Below are positions 17,601 to 26,769 of a stretch of DNA of 64,000 nt, piece after piece. The notes below the pieces were generated by a model. That model was not told the origin of the DNA. It worked only from the letters and a program-made list of their open reading frames with translations, and did not search any database. The first letter of the stretch is position 1. Each line of letters begins with the position of its first letter. The DNA lies in NCBI RefSeq assembly GCF_008326345.1, contig NZ_BJEN01000001.1, positions 372,001 to 436,000 of the forward strand, read 5' to 3'. A program made the translations under genes and the position numbers. The DNA is from Cutibacterium modestum (GTDB lineage Bacteria > Actinomycetota > Actinomycetes > Propionibacteriales > Propionibacteriaceae).

Positions 17601-18182
17601 TCACTGCGACTCAATCGTGTCCCCGCGGATCAAGCGCTGCAGTTCCACCCCGCCGAGGGAATCGTCAATGGCACCGTCAGTGTCGTCAACGCGGAACCCG
17701 TGGCGCCGATAGAACGAGATGGCACGAGCGTTATCAGCAAAGACCCACACATAGGCTGACCGGTGCCCGATGCAAGCATCAAGGAGGTCGTCGGACGCTC
17801 CACAGTTACGCGCCTCGGGCAGCACATGGAGAGTCGCGATCTCCCATGGCGTAGGGGCATCAGGACTTGCGGAGACTCGGGCCATGCCGACCCCAACAGT
17901 CCTCATATCGAGGCGATCAACAAGAATCTTGAAGATCGCACCATCATCCATAAAGTTGTTCCACTGCTCGATAGTGGTATGGACAATACCGGGGCCAGTG
18001 ACCTCAGTAAGTATGTCGTTGGGGATCACCCCCTGGCCAATCTCTCGAAAGCACACTGCCTGAACGGCCGCGGCTTCAGGCAGATCTTCGTGACGGGCAT
18101 CTCTAACGACGAAACGACCGGGAGCGGTGGCCGGATCGTGCGTCGGTCTAGACGACGTGTCGACGCTGGCTGACGTATCCAT
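17601..18182 (-). CDS. GNAT-family N-acetyltransferase
   Basis: A 193-residue protein. The first 24 residues look disordered, then a Gcn5-related acetyltransferase fold follows: VVRDARHEDLPEAAAV opens the domain, WEIATLHVLPEARNCG is the acetyl-CoA-binding segment (degenerate, lacking a full QxxGxG), and YVWVFADNARAISFYRRHGF is the conserved end that packs against the cofactor. The degenerate loop may lower or change activity. The substrate is unknown. Its start codon abuts the start of the divergent alpha/beta hydrolase gene. Confidence 0.82.
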   Translation of the reverse strand: MDTSASVDTSSRPTHDPATAPGRFVVRDARHEDLPEAAAVQAVCFREIGQGVIPNDILTEVTGPGIVHTTIEQWNNFMDDGAIFKILVDRLDMRTVGVGMARVSASPDAPTPWEIATLHVLPEARNCGASDDLLDACIGHRSAYVWVFADNARAISFYRRHGFRVDDTDGAIDDSLGGVELQRLIRGDTIESQ

Positions 18183-19424
18183 GATCCGATCCTACCGGTC
18201 CGCAGTCCGTAATAGGTTCGCGTGGATCCAGTCTGACGAGGGAATTATTACCGAGTCCTTGAGGATTCGTGAGTACCGTAGGCGCGTGGCAGGCACGAAG
18301 TCTTCTCGTCATCCTTGGCTGCATACCGTTGTCGGCATCGTCGGCCTGGGGCTCGCTCTACCTGTGCTGATGTGGTCAGTCGCCGCCATTCTACCCTCGC
18401 ACAACGCATTCACGTTCATTTCCTCCGTGCTTGTGGGCTTGCTCGCCGTACCGGCCCTGATCATTACCACCGTCGCCCTCATCCTTGGCCTTCTCGGTCG
18501 GGGCGCTCTCCGAATGGTAACCGTCGTCACTTCCGTGATGGCCCTCATCGTTCCGATCACTACCACTGCCACAACGACGTGGATCACTGATCGAGCCGGT
18601 GGAAGCATCAATGTGCTTTCGGCCACCGCCGTGTCATCGATGTCAGACCACCCTGACAAGACGGTCCGATACGGATCAGATGCCGACGAAACCGCGCAAA
18701 TCTATCGTCCCACGAGCCGCCACGCGCGAGTTCTTGTGGACATCCACGGCGGAGGATGGAACACCGACGCCAGCATGCCGGCCACTTTGAGGTGGTTTGC
18801 CAACCGTGGCTGGTTAGTCATTCGCCCCTCGTACACCTTAACTATCCAAGGCCACCCCACCTGGAATATCGCCCCAAAACAGGTGCGCGCGCCTGGGCAT
18901 GGAGCTTGTCGCACGTGAAGGAACTCGGCGGTGACCCGTCCCAGGTATCGATCATGGGAGATTCCGCCGGTGGCGGGATGGCCATCAACCTCGCCTACGG
19001 TGCCGCCAGCGGGAAGCTGACGAGTTCCTGCGGCCCAATGCGAGCCCCGAAGTCGGTTTTGGCCCTCTATCCGACGGTGGACGTCGGTGCTGTCGAGTCC
19101 GTCACCACGCTGGGCGCGGGTAATGCCGCCAAGATGTATCTCGGTGGCACACCTAAGCAATTCCCCGACCGTTATCGCACCGTCAACAGTTCCACGTGGA
19201 TCACTCCTCAGGCTCCACCGACAATGGTGATTCAAGGAAAACACGACACCTTCGTCCCACCATCAAGCGTACGGCAATTCGTCGACCACGCCCGTCAGGC
19301 TGAAGTCGAGGTCGATCACGTGCAGTTACCGATGCTCAATCACGCCTTCGGCTCTCAGGCACGAAACTCACTGGGATTTCAGGTCATCACCAGCCTGGGG
19401 CAACGCTTTCTTACTGACCATTGA
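18181..19424 (+). pseudogene. Membrane-anchored alpha/beta hydrolase (esterase/lipase), frameshifted
   Basis: Two frames encode one protein. The first part has three hydrophobic segments (about residues 40-60, 72-95 and 105-125) and then the oxyanion motif DIHGGGWN. After the shift, the second frame gives GDSAGGGMA (nucleophile Ser), an Asp region GKHDTFVPPSSV, and the NHAF histidine. The family is a hormone-sensitive-lipase-like alpha/beta hydrolase facing outside. The break lies in (GC)4 at 18885-18892: removing one GC unit restores a continuous 413-residue reading (QVRAWAWSL), and the total length is two bases over a multiple of three. It may be a dead gene, a switchable gene or a sequencing error. 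The ATG at 18181 touches the GNAT start. Confidence 0.8.
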
Positions 19425-19449
19425 GCGGGAGGTAGCATCATAGTTCCAC

Positions 19450-20455
19450 AGTCAATGCTGAGGGATCAGTAGACCCCAGCAGGATCGCGACCTTCTCCGA
19501 TCCTGCCACGAAGCCAACATGACGATAGTGCGCTCTGGGGCGCTCCGACGCCTTTCTGGCCCCCTGTGACGAAAACGGCATCCTCGTGTGGCACGACTTC
19601 ATGTTCGCCTGCATTGACTACCCCGGCGACGATGAAGAGCTCATGTCTGAGGTCCGTACTGAGACTGGCTAACAAACTCGCCGCCTCGCCAATCATCCCA
19701 GCCTTGCGCTGTGGGCTGGAGGCAAGGAGGTACAGGCGATGCACCAGGCGGTCTGGAATAACACCGCCACGACACGGGACGGTTCATCAGTGAATCAGCA
19801 TCCAGGCCAGCACCGACCTACCCACCCTGTAGCGATAGCTAGGAAACGACCACCTCAGCCTCAACGATCCCGTTTTTATCGCCCGCAATGAGGACGCTCT
19901 GAAGACCAAGTGATCCTCATTGATTACGAGGTAGAAAAGCCGACGTTGGTTCAGCCCTGCATCACCTACAGCTAGGTGATGCAGGCGGAGGGACGAAAAT
20001 TCAGTATCGAGCATTACCGGCGCTGGTGGCCCCACTGGGCTGACGCCCTGGTGTGGCAACTCAATGAACCGTGGCCTGGGATGACGTGGACCCTGCTCGA
20101 CCGCGTCCCTGGAGCAAAACCCGGTTACGCGCCTTCGCCCCAGCGCTGTCTATCCTGCGTCTGACTGACGATTCGCTGGAGTTGTGGATCAGCGATGCGT
20201 GGCCCACCAACGTCACCGATACCGTGGCAGACACGGTCGAAGGATTTGACGGAAGCATCGACCAGACGCACCGATCAAAATCTCCGTGTCTGGGTCCACG
20301 TCTCACATGGTGTGGTCAGTACCGCGCGACCAGACATCTCGGCCTTCGATCTACGCCCAGGGGTGAAGGCCATCGTCACTGTGGCTGGCCCTCCCGAAGG
20401 GTTCGACCCTGCTGAGATCACGGTTCGCCATTTCCTCGATGGCGTTTGTCAGTGA
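19450..20455 (+). pseudogene. Beta-mannosidase (GH2) remnant
   Basis: Scattered frames match the second half of a GH2 beta-mannosidase. They include SDAFLAPCDENGILVWHDF and MFACIDYPGDDEELMSEVR, then after a stop RRLANHPSLALWAGGKEVQ (the catalytic acid/base Glu region), further on KFSIEHYRRWWPH and WQLNEPWPGMTWTLLD (near the nucleophile region), and finally a C-terminal beta domain ending at 20455. Several stops and frameshifts interrupt it. The N-terminal third is missing because the sequence begins right after the hydrolase gene. The enzyme would release mannose from beta-mannosides such as N-glycan cores, so its loss fits the decay seen in this area. Confidence 0.78.
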
Positions 20456-20482
20456 TATCTCCGGAATGACCTGCTGAATGTG

Positions 20483-20512
20483 ACGAGGGGCGCCTGAGTG
20501 GGCACCCCTCGT
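20483..20512. terminator. Intrinsic terminator after sigA
   Basis: ACGAGGGG at 20483-20490 pairs with CCCCTCGT at 20505-20512, and the inner GCC/GGC pair extends it around a five-base loop with one mismatch. It lies 15 bases past the sigA stop codon on the minus strand and faces the remnant gene on the other side. Confidence 0.75.
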
Positions 20513-20527
20513 TCGGCTGTCGGATCC

Positions 20528-22048
20528 TCAGTCGAGGTAATCGCGCAGTACCTGAGAGCGGCTCGGGTGACGCAACTTCGACATGGTCTTGGATTCAATC
20601 TGGCGAATGCGCTCCCGCGTGACGCCATAAACCTTACCGATCTCATCCAGGGTCTTCGGTTGTCCGTCAGTCAAGCCGAATCGCATCGATACGACACCGG
20701 CCTCACGCTCGGACAAAGTGTCGAGGACATCATGTAATTGTTCCTGCAACAGGGTGAAGTTCACGGCGTCGGCTGGCACGATAGCTTCGGAATCCTCGAT
20801 AAGGTCACCGAACTCAGAGTCGCCATCCTCACCCAGCGGGGTGTGCAGGGAGATCGGCTCGCGGCCGTACTTCTGCACCTCAATGACTTTCTCGGCCGTC
20901 ATGTCGAGTTCGTTGGCCAGCTCCTCCGGAGTAGGTTCGCGACCCAGATCCTGAAGCATCTGACGCTGGACGCGGGCCAGCTTGTTTATGACCTCGACCA
21001 TATGCACGGGAATACGAATGGTACGGGCCTGGTCAGCCATAGCGCGGGTAATGGCCTGCTTGATCCACCACGTCGCATACGTGGAGAATTTGTAGCCCTT
21101 GGTGTAGTCGAACTTCTCGACAGCACGGATGAGGCCGAGGTTCCCCTCCTGAATGAGGTCAAGGAAGAGCATGCCGCGACCGGTGTAACGCTTAGCTAAG
21201 GAGACGACCAGACGAAGGTTGGCTTCTAGTAGGTGATTCTTCGCCACCTTGCCGTCCTCGGCGATCCACTCGTAATCCTCGCGGTCTTTCTCCGGAATCT
21301 TGGCGTCTGGGTCAGCCAGTTGCTCACCGGCGAACAGACCGGCCTCAATGCGTTTGGCGAGGTCAACCTCCTCGACGGCATTTAGCAGAGCCACTTTGCC
21401 GATCTGCTTGAGGTAATCCTTGACGGGATCGGCGGTAGCGCCGGCGACCATAACAGTCTGCTCAGGCTCGTCAGCGTCGTCGTTATCAGACAGGGAGAAC
21501 GCCTCGGCCTCCTTGTTGATCTGCTGCTCATCCTTGGCGGCCTCGTCCGGGTCGTAGTCACGCTCGTCAATGTCGTCAAGGGAGCGCTTCTTGCCACCGA
21601 TGGTCAACACAACGTCATCGCCGTCGCGCTCCACCGTCACATCGACCTCACCGGACGCTGCTTCGGCGATGGTCGTTTCCTTCTTCGCCTTGGTGCCCCG
21701 CTTTCTCGTCGTCGACTTTTTGGTGCCATCGGACGACGTAGTCCCGCCCGCCTTCGTACCCGAAGACTTCGCCGCTGTCTTGGTGGGCTTGGCGGCCGCC
21801 TTCGTGCCGGTGGACTTGGCCCTAGAAGACCTACCCGTGGGTGCCTTAGCCTCGCCAGCGGACTTTTTGGCCGACGATTTCGCCGTCGACTGACTCGCTT
21901 TCGTGGTGGCCCTCTTCGCGGTGGTCTTTTTGGCCCGACCGGTCGTACCGGTCTTGGCAGAGGTGGAACGTGTGCTCTTCCTTGTGGTGGCTGTCTTCGC
22001 CTCCTCGTCGGCAGCGGTGTTTGCAGTGCTGGACGTGGTGGTCGACAC
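20528..22048 (-). CDS. sigA: Principal RNA polymerase sigma factor SigA/HrdB
   Basis: A 506-residue group 1 sigma factor that directs RNA polymerase to housekeeping promoters. The first 180 residues are a low-complexity Lys/Ala/Thr/Ser-rich and then acidic extension. Region 1.2 starts near [16 protein letters not shown], region 2 contains [20 protein letters not shown] and [15 protein letters not shown], and region 4 ends with [19 protein letters not shown] chose the GTG at 22048 because GGAGAGG is six bases upstream; an in-frame TTG five codons earlier overlaps that site. Conserved sequence and divergence from sigB are typical of actinobacteria. Confidence 0.95.
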   Translation of the reverse strand: MSTTTSSTANTAADEEAKTATTRKSTRSTSAKTGTTGRAKKTTAKRATTKASQSTAKSSAKKSAGEAKAPTGRSSRAKSTGTKAAAKPTKTAAKSSGTKAGGTTSSDGTKKSTTRKRGTKAKKETTIAEAASGEVDVTVERDGDDVVLTIGGKKRSLDDIDERDYDPDEAAKDEQQINKEAEAFSLSDNDDADEPEQTVMVAGATADPVKDYLKQIGKVALLNAVEEVDLAKRIEAGLFAGEQLADPDAKIPEKDREDYEWIAEDGKVAKNHLLEANLRLVVSLAKRYTGRGMLFLDLIQEGNLGLIRAVEKFDYTKGYKFSTYATWWIKQAITRAMADQARTIRIPVHMVEVINKLARVQRQMLQDLGREPTPEELANELDMTAEKVIEVQKYGREPISLHTPLGEDGDSEFGDLIEDSEAIVPADAVNFTLLQEQLHDVLDTLSEREAGVVSMRFGLTDGQPKTLDEIGKVYGVTRERIRQIESKTMSKLRHPSRSQVLRDYLD

Positions 22049-22394
22049 GGGTATCCTCTCCAAGGACTGACCAGTCCTTCAGTGCTGTCCCCTCCAAATG
22101 GGCCCGGCTGGGTAGACGAATCACCGCCCACAGAGCCCAAGGGCATACAACGCCCGGGAGGCGTCAAAACCCTTCGTATATTCTTGCACCATCCGCGTGC
22201 TAACACAAACTTGCCCGCTCCAATTCCCCTCTCCTGCCACGGAACGGCTGCGTCGAGCACGCAGGTACGACCATAGTCTGAACCTCTGATGTCACCCACG
22301 ACCGCAGACACTCATCAGTCACTTAGGGATGACATTCGACCCTCCGTGACGTTGATATAGGTGTCAGCCAGTCCGACGGAGAAAGGCGAAACAT
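22049..22394. promoter_or_regulatory. Divergent promoter region of sigA and sigB
   Basis: This 346-base spacer separates the two sigma-factor starts. It must hold promoters in both directions. A TTGATATA element near 22355 may be part of a sigB promoter, and the sigB ribosome site GGAGAAAGG lies just before the ATG. Exact boxes could not be fixed by eye, and no gene was found. Confidence 0.4.
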
Positions 22395-23333
22395 ATGGAC
22401 ACCAAGTCCCGGGTTCGTACCACCGATGGCATTGATGGAAAGGACGCAGTCGGCCTCTACCTAGACGGAATTGCCCGCACTTCCCTGCTCAATGCCGCGG
22501 AGGAGGTTGCGTTGGCCCGCCGGATCGAAGCGGGTGTGTTTGCACGCGCCGTTCTCGAGGGTCAGGCGGAGACCACATCTGATGCCACCACTGAGGAACT
22601 GCACCAGATCGCGGCCGACGGAGATGAGGCCATGGCCCACTTCGTGCGCGCCAACTTGCGTTTGGTCGTGTCGGTGGCCCGCAAGTACGGCCGTTCTCAG
22701 ATGCCGCTACTCGACCTCGTACAGGAGGGCAATACCGGCCTCATCCGCGCCGTCGAGAAGTTCGACTATGCCAAGGGATTCAAGTTCTCAACCTACGCCA
22801 CCTGGTGGGTCCGTCAGGCCATCAGCCGAGGCATCGCTCAGCAGGGGCGCATCGTCCGCCTCCCGGTGCACGTTGCCGAGCAGGTGAATCAGGTCTCGGC
22901 TGCTCGCCGCAACCTTGAGCGCCAATTGGGCCGCGAGCCTGAGACCTCCGAGATTGCCGACGAGTTGGAGATTACCGAGGAACGTGTCATCGAACTCATC
23001 CGCTTCGGACGTGACCACGTCTCTCTCGACGCCCCAGTTGAGGACGACGGCGACACTAGCTTGGGCGACCTCATCGCCCGCGAGACTTCTCCTGGCCCTG
23101 ACGACATCGTGCTCGACGCCGAGGACCGCGGTCGACTTGAAGGACTTCTTGACAACCTCGACGAGCGCTCCGCCGACGTAGTGCGTCGCCGCTACGGACT
23201 CGTCGATGGACGCCAGGCCAAGCTTGCCGATATCGGCAAAGTGTGGGGAATCACCGCCGAGCGCGTGCGTCAAATCGAGCGTGCCGCCCTGGACAGCATG
23301 CGTCAGCGCAACCTCGCCACGATGGCGGCCTGA
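22395..23333 (+). CDS. sigB: Alternative group 2 sigma factor SigB
   Basis: A 312-residue principal-like sigma factor without the long N-terminal extension of SigA. Region 1.2 reads DAVGLYLDGIARTSLLNAAEE, region 2 contains [19 protein letters not shown] and STYATWWVRQAISRG, and region 4 ends with GITAERVRQIERAALDSM. By analogy with HrdD/SigB of other actinobacteria it helps transcription in stationary phase or stress (inference). A GGAGAAAGG ribosome site precedes the ATG. A strong hairpin ends the gene. Confidence 0.93.
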   Translation: MDTKSRVRTTDGIDGKDAVGLYLDGIARTSLLNAAEEVALARRIEAGVFARAVLEGQAETTSDATTEELHQIAADGDEAMAHFVRANLRLVVSVARKYGRSQMPLLDLVQEGNTGLIRAVEKFDYAKGFKFSTYATWWVRQAISRGIAQQGRIVRLPVHVAEQVNQVSAARRNLERQLGREPETSEIADELEITEERVIELIRFGRDHVSLDAPVEDDGDTSLGDLIARETSPGPDDIVLDAEDRGRLEGLLDNLDERSADVVRRRYGLVDGRQAKLADIGKVWGITAERVRQIERAALDSMRQRNLATMAA

Positions 23334-23340
23334 TCCTCTC

Positions 23341-23372
23341 ACGATGGCTCCGGATCTATCCGGGGCCATCGT
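23341..23372. terminator. Intrinsic terminator between sigB and tesB
   Basis: ACGATGGCTCCGGA at 23341-23354 pairs with TCCGGGGCCATCGT at 23359-23372 (one wobble) around a four-base loop. The genes on either side converge, so it probably stops both. Confidence 0.8.
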
Positions 23373-23388
23373 TGCGTTCAGAGGGAAA

Positions 23389-24246
23389 TCACTCGCTGCG
23401 GCCAAACGGAAACGTCACCAAAGCGTCGAGATCATTCGCGTCCATGAGCCTCATGACCCCCTCCTGGCAGCAAGACGCGATGAGCTTGCCATCTTGCATC
23501 GGTCGTCCCATGGAAAAGCCGAGCAAACCCGACGCATTCGGAGACACCTGGTCGTAGAGCATCCAGCGATCAGCCTCGGCAGTACGGTGGAACCACATGG
23601 CGTGATCTAACGATGCCGGGTTGACGACCATCCCCGGCGGCACCGATCCCAAATGGGGCATGACGGCACCGGCCATGAGACTGATATCAGAAATGTATGC
23701 GAGGATAGCGCGCTGCACGACGCGGTCGTCAGGAAGGCTCGCGGTGGTGCGTACCCACAGGCTTAGGTGGGTGACGTGGTTAGGGTCGACGAGTTGCGAA
23801 CCGTCACTAGCCAACCGCACATCGAGCGCATCCCACTCCTTGACGGTGGGCATTGGTCGCCCGAACATCTGTTCGAGGGCTTGGGTTAAGGTCGGACAGT
23901 GATCCGGGCCGTCCTCGCGGTTCTTGAAGGACAGTTCTGCGGTGAAGATCATTCGGCCGTGTTGGCGAGCGTTAACACGGCGAGTGCTGAAGGTCCGACC
24001 GTCGCGAATTCGCTCAACATCGAAAATCATCGGCAGGTCGGTGCGTCCAGCATGGAGGAACAGCGCGTGCATGGAATGGGCCGTGCGCTCAGGAGTGGTG
24101 CGAACACCAGCAACTAGAGCCTGAGCCAGTACTTGGCCCCCGAAGGTCCGCTGCCACGTCGTATGCGGTTGTCGACCTCGGAACAGGTCGAGATCGAGGT
24201 CCTCAAGATCAAGCAGGTCAAGCAGCTCAGCAGTCGTCGATGGCAC
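23389..24246 (-). CDS. tesB: Acyl-CoA thioesterase II
   Basis: A 285-residue enzyme that hydrolyses acyl-CoA to free fatty acid and CoA. It has the double hot-dog fold with FGGQVLAQALVAG near residue 35 and HSMHALFLHAG near 58 in the first half. The second half contains LDHAMWFHRTAEADRWMLYD in pieces, with the conserved Asp and Thr of the catalytic triad (D in LDHAMW, T in HRT) and a Gln in the C-terminal region. The length is normal. It follows gnpA by 55 bases on the same strand, but its metabolism is unrelated. Confidence 0.93.
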   Translation of the reverse strand: MPSTTAELLDLLDLEDLDLDLFRGRQPHTTWQRTFGGQVLAQALVAGVRTTPERTAHSMHALFLHAGRTDLPMIFDVERIRDGRTFSTRRVNARQHGRMIFTAELSFKNREDGPDHCPTLTQALEQMFGRPMPTVKEWDALDVRLASDGSQLVDPNHVTHLSLWVRTTASLPDDRVVQRAILAYISDISLMAGAVMPHLGSVPPGMVVNPASLDHAMWFHRTAEADRWMLYDQVSPNASGLLGFSMGRPMQDGKLIASCCQEGVMRLMDANDLDALVTFPFGRSE

Positions 24247-24301
24247 CTAAACCACTGTGCCAGATCAGGCGGATTCAGCACAGGGACTCGGGGGCTCACC
24301 G

Positions 24302-26455
24302 TCAGATCTTAATCCATGCAGACCCGCCCGGAGCGAGAGTCACTTCATCGGTCAAACCAGCGATGGTCGTCGTGACCTCACCAAAGCTGACATTGGTCGC
24401 CAGAAGCAGTCCAGCCTCGTCGTACCAAGCCGTCTCGACACGAGGATCGGCTGCAACGTACTCAGCTGCGAATTCCTTGTCGCGACCAGCCGCCCACCAG
24501 ATTGCTCGGTGCAGCAGCCGAGAGTTCTCCACGGTGTATGGCAGACCAGCGAGGTAGACTGCCCTGCCCTCCCCGAGAGTGTGGACGGCCGCACGAATCG
24601 AGCCGTCCTCCAGCTCCAGCACCTCGGTGTCCTCACACACCGGGACAATTTCGGGAGCAAGTGGGCCGACATCGAGGGATAAACCCTCGGTAATGAAATG
24701 GGAGTCGACGACGTTCGGGTAACGATCTGTTGACAAGCTCCACCCGATCTCCCGGTCAACGCCGAGAACATCGGACAACCGAAAGCATGCGCCATCGCCC
24801 GGCCAGTAACTGGGCTCGCCGACACCGATGAACCCGCCACCGCGAGCCACGAACGTACGTACCGTGGCCTGCACGGCGACATCAGCCCATTCCTGGGCTC
24901 CGGAGAAGGCGGTTCCTGCCGCGCCGGTGTTGATGAGCACGCCGATGGCCTCGGGGACACCGTCACGGATGTCGTCAAAGTCGAGCCAATCGATGTCAAA
25001 GGGAAGTCCGGCCAGGGCCTCCACAACTCCCAGGCAAGGCGCGGCCTGCTTGTAGTACAGGGCGTGGGCGACCATATGGGTCATCCAGGTGCGACGGGCT
25101 CCCCAACAGTTGAGGATGCCCACTCGAAACGGCGCAGTACGCGGAGTCTTCCCACCGCTGCGTTCCCAGATGTCGCGGGACTCCTGGCAAATCTGCGCAA
25201 TCCGATCCATGAAATCCGGGTTCTGGTTGGCCAGGGAAAGGTACCCACCGTAGCCAATGCGGTCCAGTGGCTTGCGAACGATGGCTCGCCGAGCCTGCAC
25301 CCATGAGGTGTTAGCCTCCCCCACCGGATCCCCTTTATCGTTGAAGACGTCGGGGAAAAAGTAGGGCAGAAACCGTCCCTCGGTGTAGCGCACGCCGGGG
25401 ATATCGGAGATCATCCGACATGTGGCTGCCGATCCCACTGAGCCGACCACGGCATCAATCCCAGTGGTTGCGAACAGCTCGCCATAGGGCTCGGTACCGA
25501 TCCAGTTGTCACCGAGGAACATCATCGCCTCGCGGCCCTTATCATGGCAGATCTCGACGAGGCGACGCACCCGATTAGTAACGAAACGACTGACGAAATC
25601 GATCCATGCGAGGAGGAACCGAGAAGGCGGACGGAACGAGGAGTTGTGGTAACCAGCGTCGACGAAGTCCTCCGGGTCGACCCGCCAACCAGTCTCGGCC
25701 TCAAAAGCCTCCATGAGGGGCACCGAGACGCTCGCTGAGTAACCAAACCAGTCAACGAACTTCTCCTTGGCCTGCTGATTGAAATACAGAGTGAAGTGGT
25801 AGAAGAAAGTCGTGAACCGGACGACGTCGACCTCAGGATGGGCGTCAAGCCAGTCCGAAAGAGATTCCTGGACGTGGTTCCAGGTAGCGGGGTAGACGAC
25901 GTCGAAGGGGTGTTCCTTGCGACGGGTGGGGTCATTCTCCCAGTGATTCGTCGTGTAGTTGTACATCTGGGTGGTGTCCCACAGCTGGGCAGCCAGGAAT
26001 GTCACGGTGTAAACGTGGCCAGCCGTCGCTGGCGCCGTCACCACACAGTCGACACCTTCACCACTGACCGTCCAGCTTTCAACAACCCCACCGGTAGTGC
26101 GGTCGCGTACCTGCCACCAGCGCTTGATGTCGACGTCGGTATCCGGGCGAACCTGTTCGGCAAAGAAACCGCGCATGATGTGAATCTTCAACGGTCCGTC
26201 CTCAAAGGCCGGAACCCGGTCGGAGCACAAATAAAGGCTGACGTGCTCGTCAAGGTGGTCCAAAGCCCACACCTCGTCACCGCGGGCACAGAACCAAGTC
26301 GAATACACCTTCGTCCCCAACTCGGAGACGATCTTGGGCAGCGACGTACCGTCGCTATTGCGTACTGCATCGGCACCGAGGCACTCGATGATGGTTGTGA
26401 GTTCTTCGTCCATCCCCTCCTCGACCGGTAGGGTGACACGTCCTTGGGTCGTCAT
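24302..26455 (-). CDS. gnpA: 1,3-beta-galactosyl-N-acetylhexosamine phosphorylase (GH112)
   Basis: A 717-residue cytoplasmic phosphorylase of family GH112 that splits Gal-beta-1,3-GalNAc or Gal-beta-1,3-GlcNAc with phosphate into galactose-1-phosphate and N-acetylhexosamine. Characteristic blocks include GRVTLPVEEGMDEE at the start, VRFTTFFYHFTLYF near residue 225 and the region DEPYGELFAT-like GTEPYGELFATTG near 330, plus a C-terminal beta sandwich. The enzyme is known from propionibacteria and bifidobacteria. It is the last sugar gene of the minus-strand operon. A ribosome site (GGAGC) precedes the ATG. It is uninterrupted, in contrast to three companion genes. Confidence 0.92.
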   Translation of the reverse strand: MTTQGRVTLPVEEGMDEELTTIIECLGADAVRNSDGTSLPKIVSELGTKVYSTWFCARGDEVWALDHLDEHVSLYLCSDRVPAFEDGPLKIHIMRGFFAEQVRPDTDVDIKRWWQVRDRTTGGVVESWTVSGEGVDCVVTAPATAGHVYTVTFLAAQLWDTTQMYNYTTNHWENDPTRRKEHPFDVVYPATWNHVQESLSDWLDAHPEVDVVRFTTFFYHFTLYFNQQAKEKFVDWFGYSASVSVPLMEAFEAETGWRVDPEDFVDAGYHNSSFRPPSRFLLAWIDFVSRFVTNRVRRLVEICHDKGREAMMFLGDNWIGTEPYGELFATTGIDAVVGSVGSAATCRMISDIPGVRYTEGRFLPYFFPDVFNDKGDPVGEANTSWVQARRAIVRKPLDRIGYGGYLSLANQNPDFMDRIAQICQESRDIWERSGGKTPRTAPFRVGILNCWGARRTWMTHMVAHALYYKQAAPCLGVVEALAGLPFDIDWLDFDDIRDGVPEAIGVLINTGAAGTAFSGAQEWADVAVQATVRTFVARGGGFIGVGEPSYWPGDGACFRLSDVLGVDREIGWSLSTDRYPNVVDSHFITEGLSLDVGPLAPEIVPVCEDTEVLELEDGSIRAAVHTLGEGRAVYLAGLPYTVENSRLLHRAIWWAAGRDKEFAAEYVAADPRVETAWYDEAGLLLATNVSFGEVTTTIAGLTDEVTLAPGGSAWIKI

Positions 26456-26769
26456 TGAAGGAGCTCCTTCGGTTCAGGTGGACTTGGTTTTCCAGTGATG
26501 GATCAGGACGCCATGGGCTCGGCGTCGGTGGATTCTCTGGAGCGGTGCAGGCGGAAAAGAACGTAACTGGAAAGGCCTTGGAGACGCCACTCTCCGCCCC
26601 ATGACCAAAAGCATGGCTCGCAAGTTGACCGGAACGTTGGCCCGAGTGAACCTCATCATCCTTCTGTCCATGCGGAAACGTCACCACCATCATTTCCTCT
26701 CCCCAGAACATCGGATGCCATCCCTCGCCATGCTGCCCCACCAGCGCGCCCCAGGTATCAAGCGCAACG
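26456..26769 (-). other. Unassigned spacer between the DUF4091 gene and gnpA
   Basis: This 314-base stretch lies between the stop of the DUF4091 gene (26770, corrected frame) and gnpA. Short open frames exist on the minus strand, one of them ending in GGEWRLQGLSSYVLFRLH and another in GWHPMFWGEEMMVVTF, but none has a clear start or family. It could be the remains of a further C-terminal domain of the DUF4091 protein. I see no terminator or promoter in it. Confidence 0.35.
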
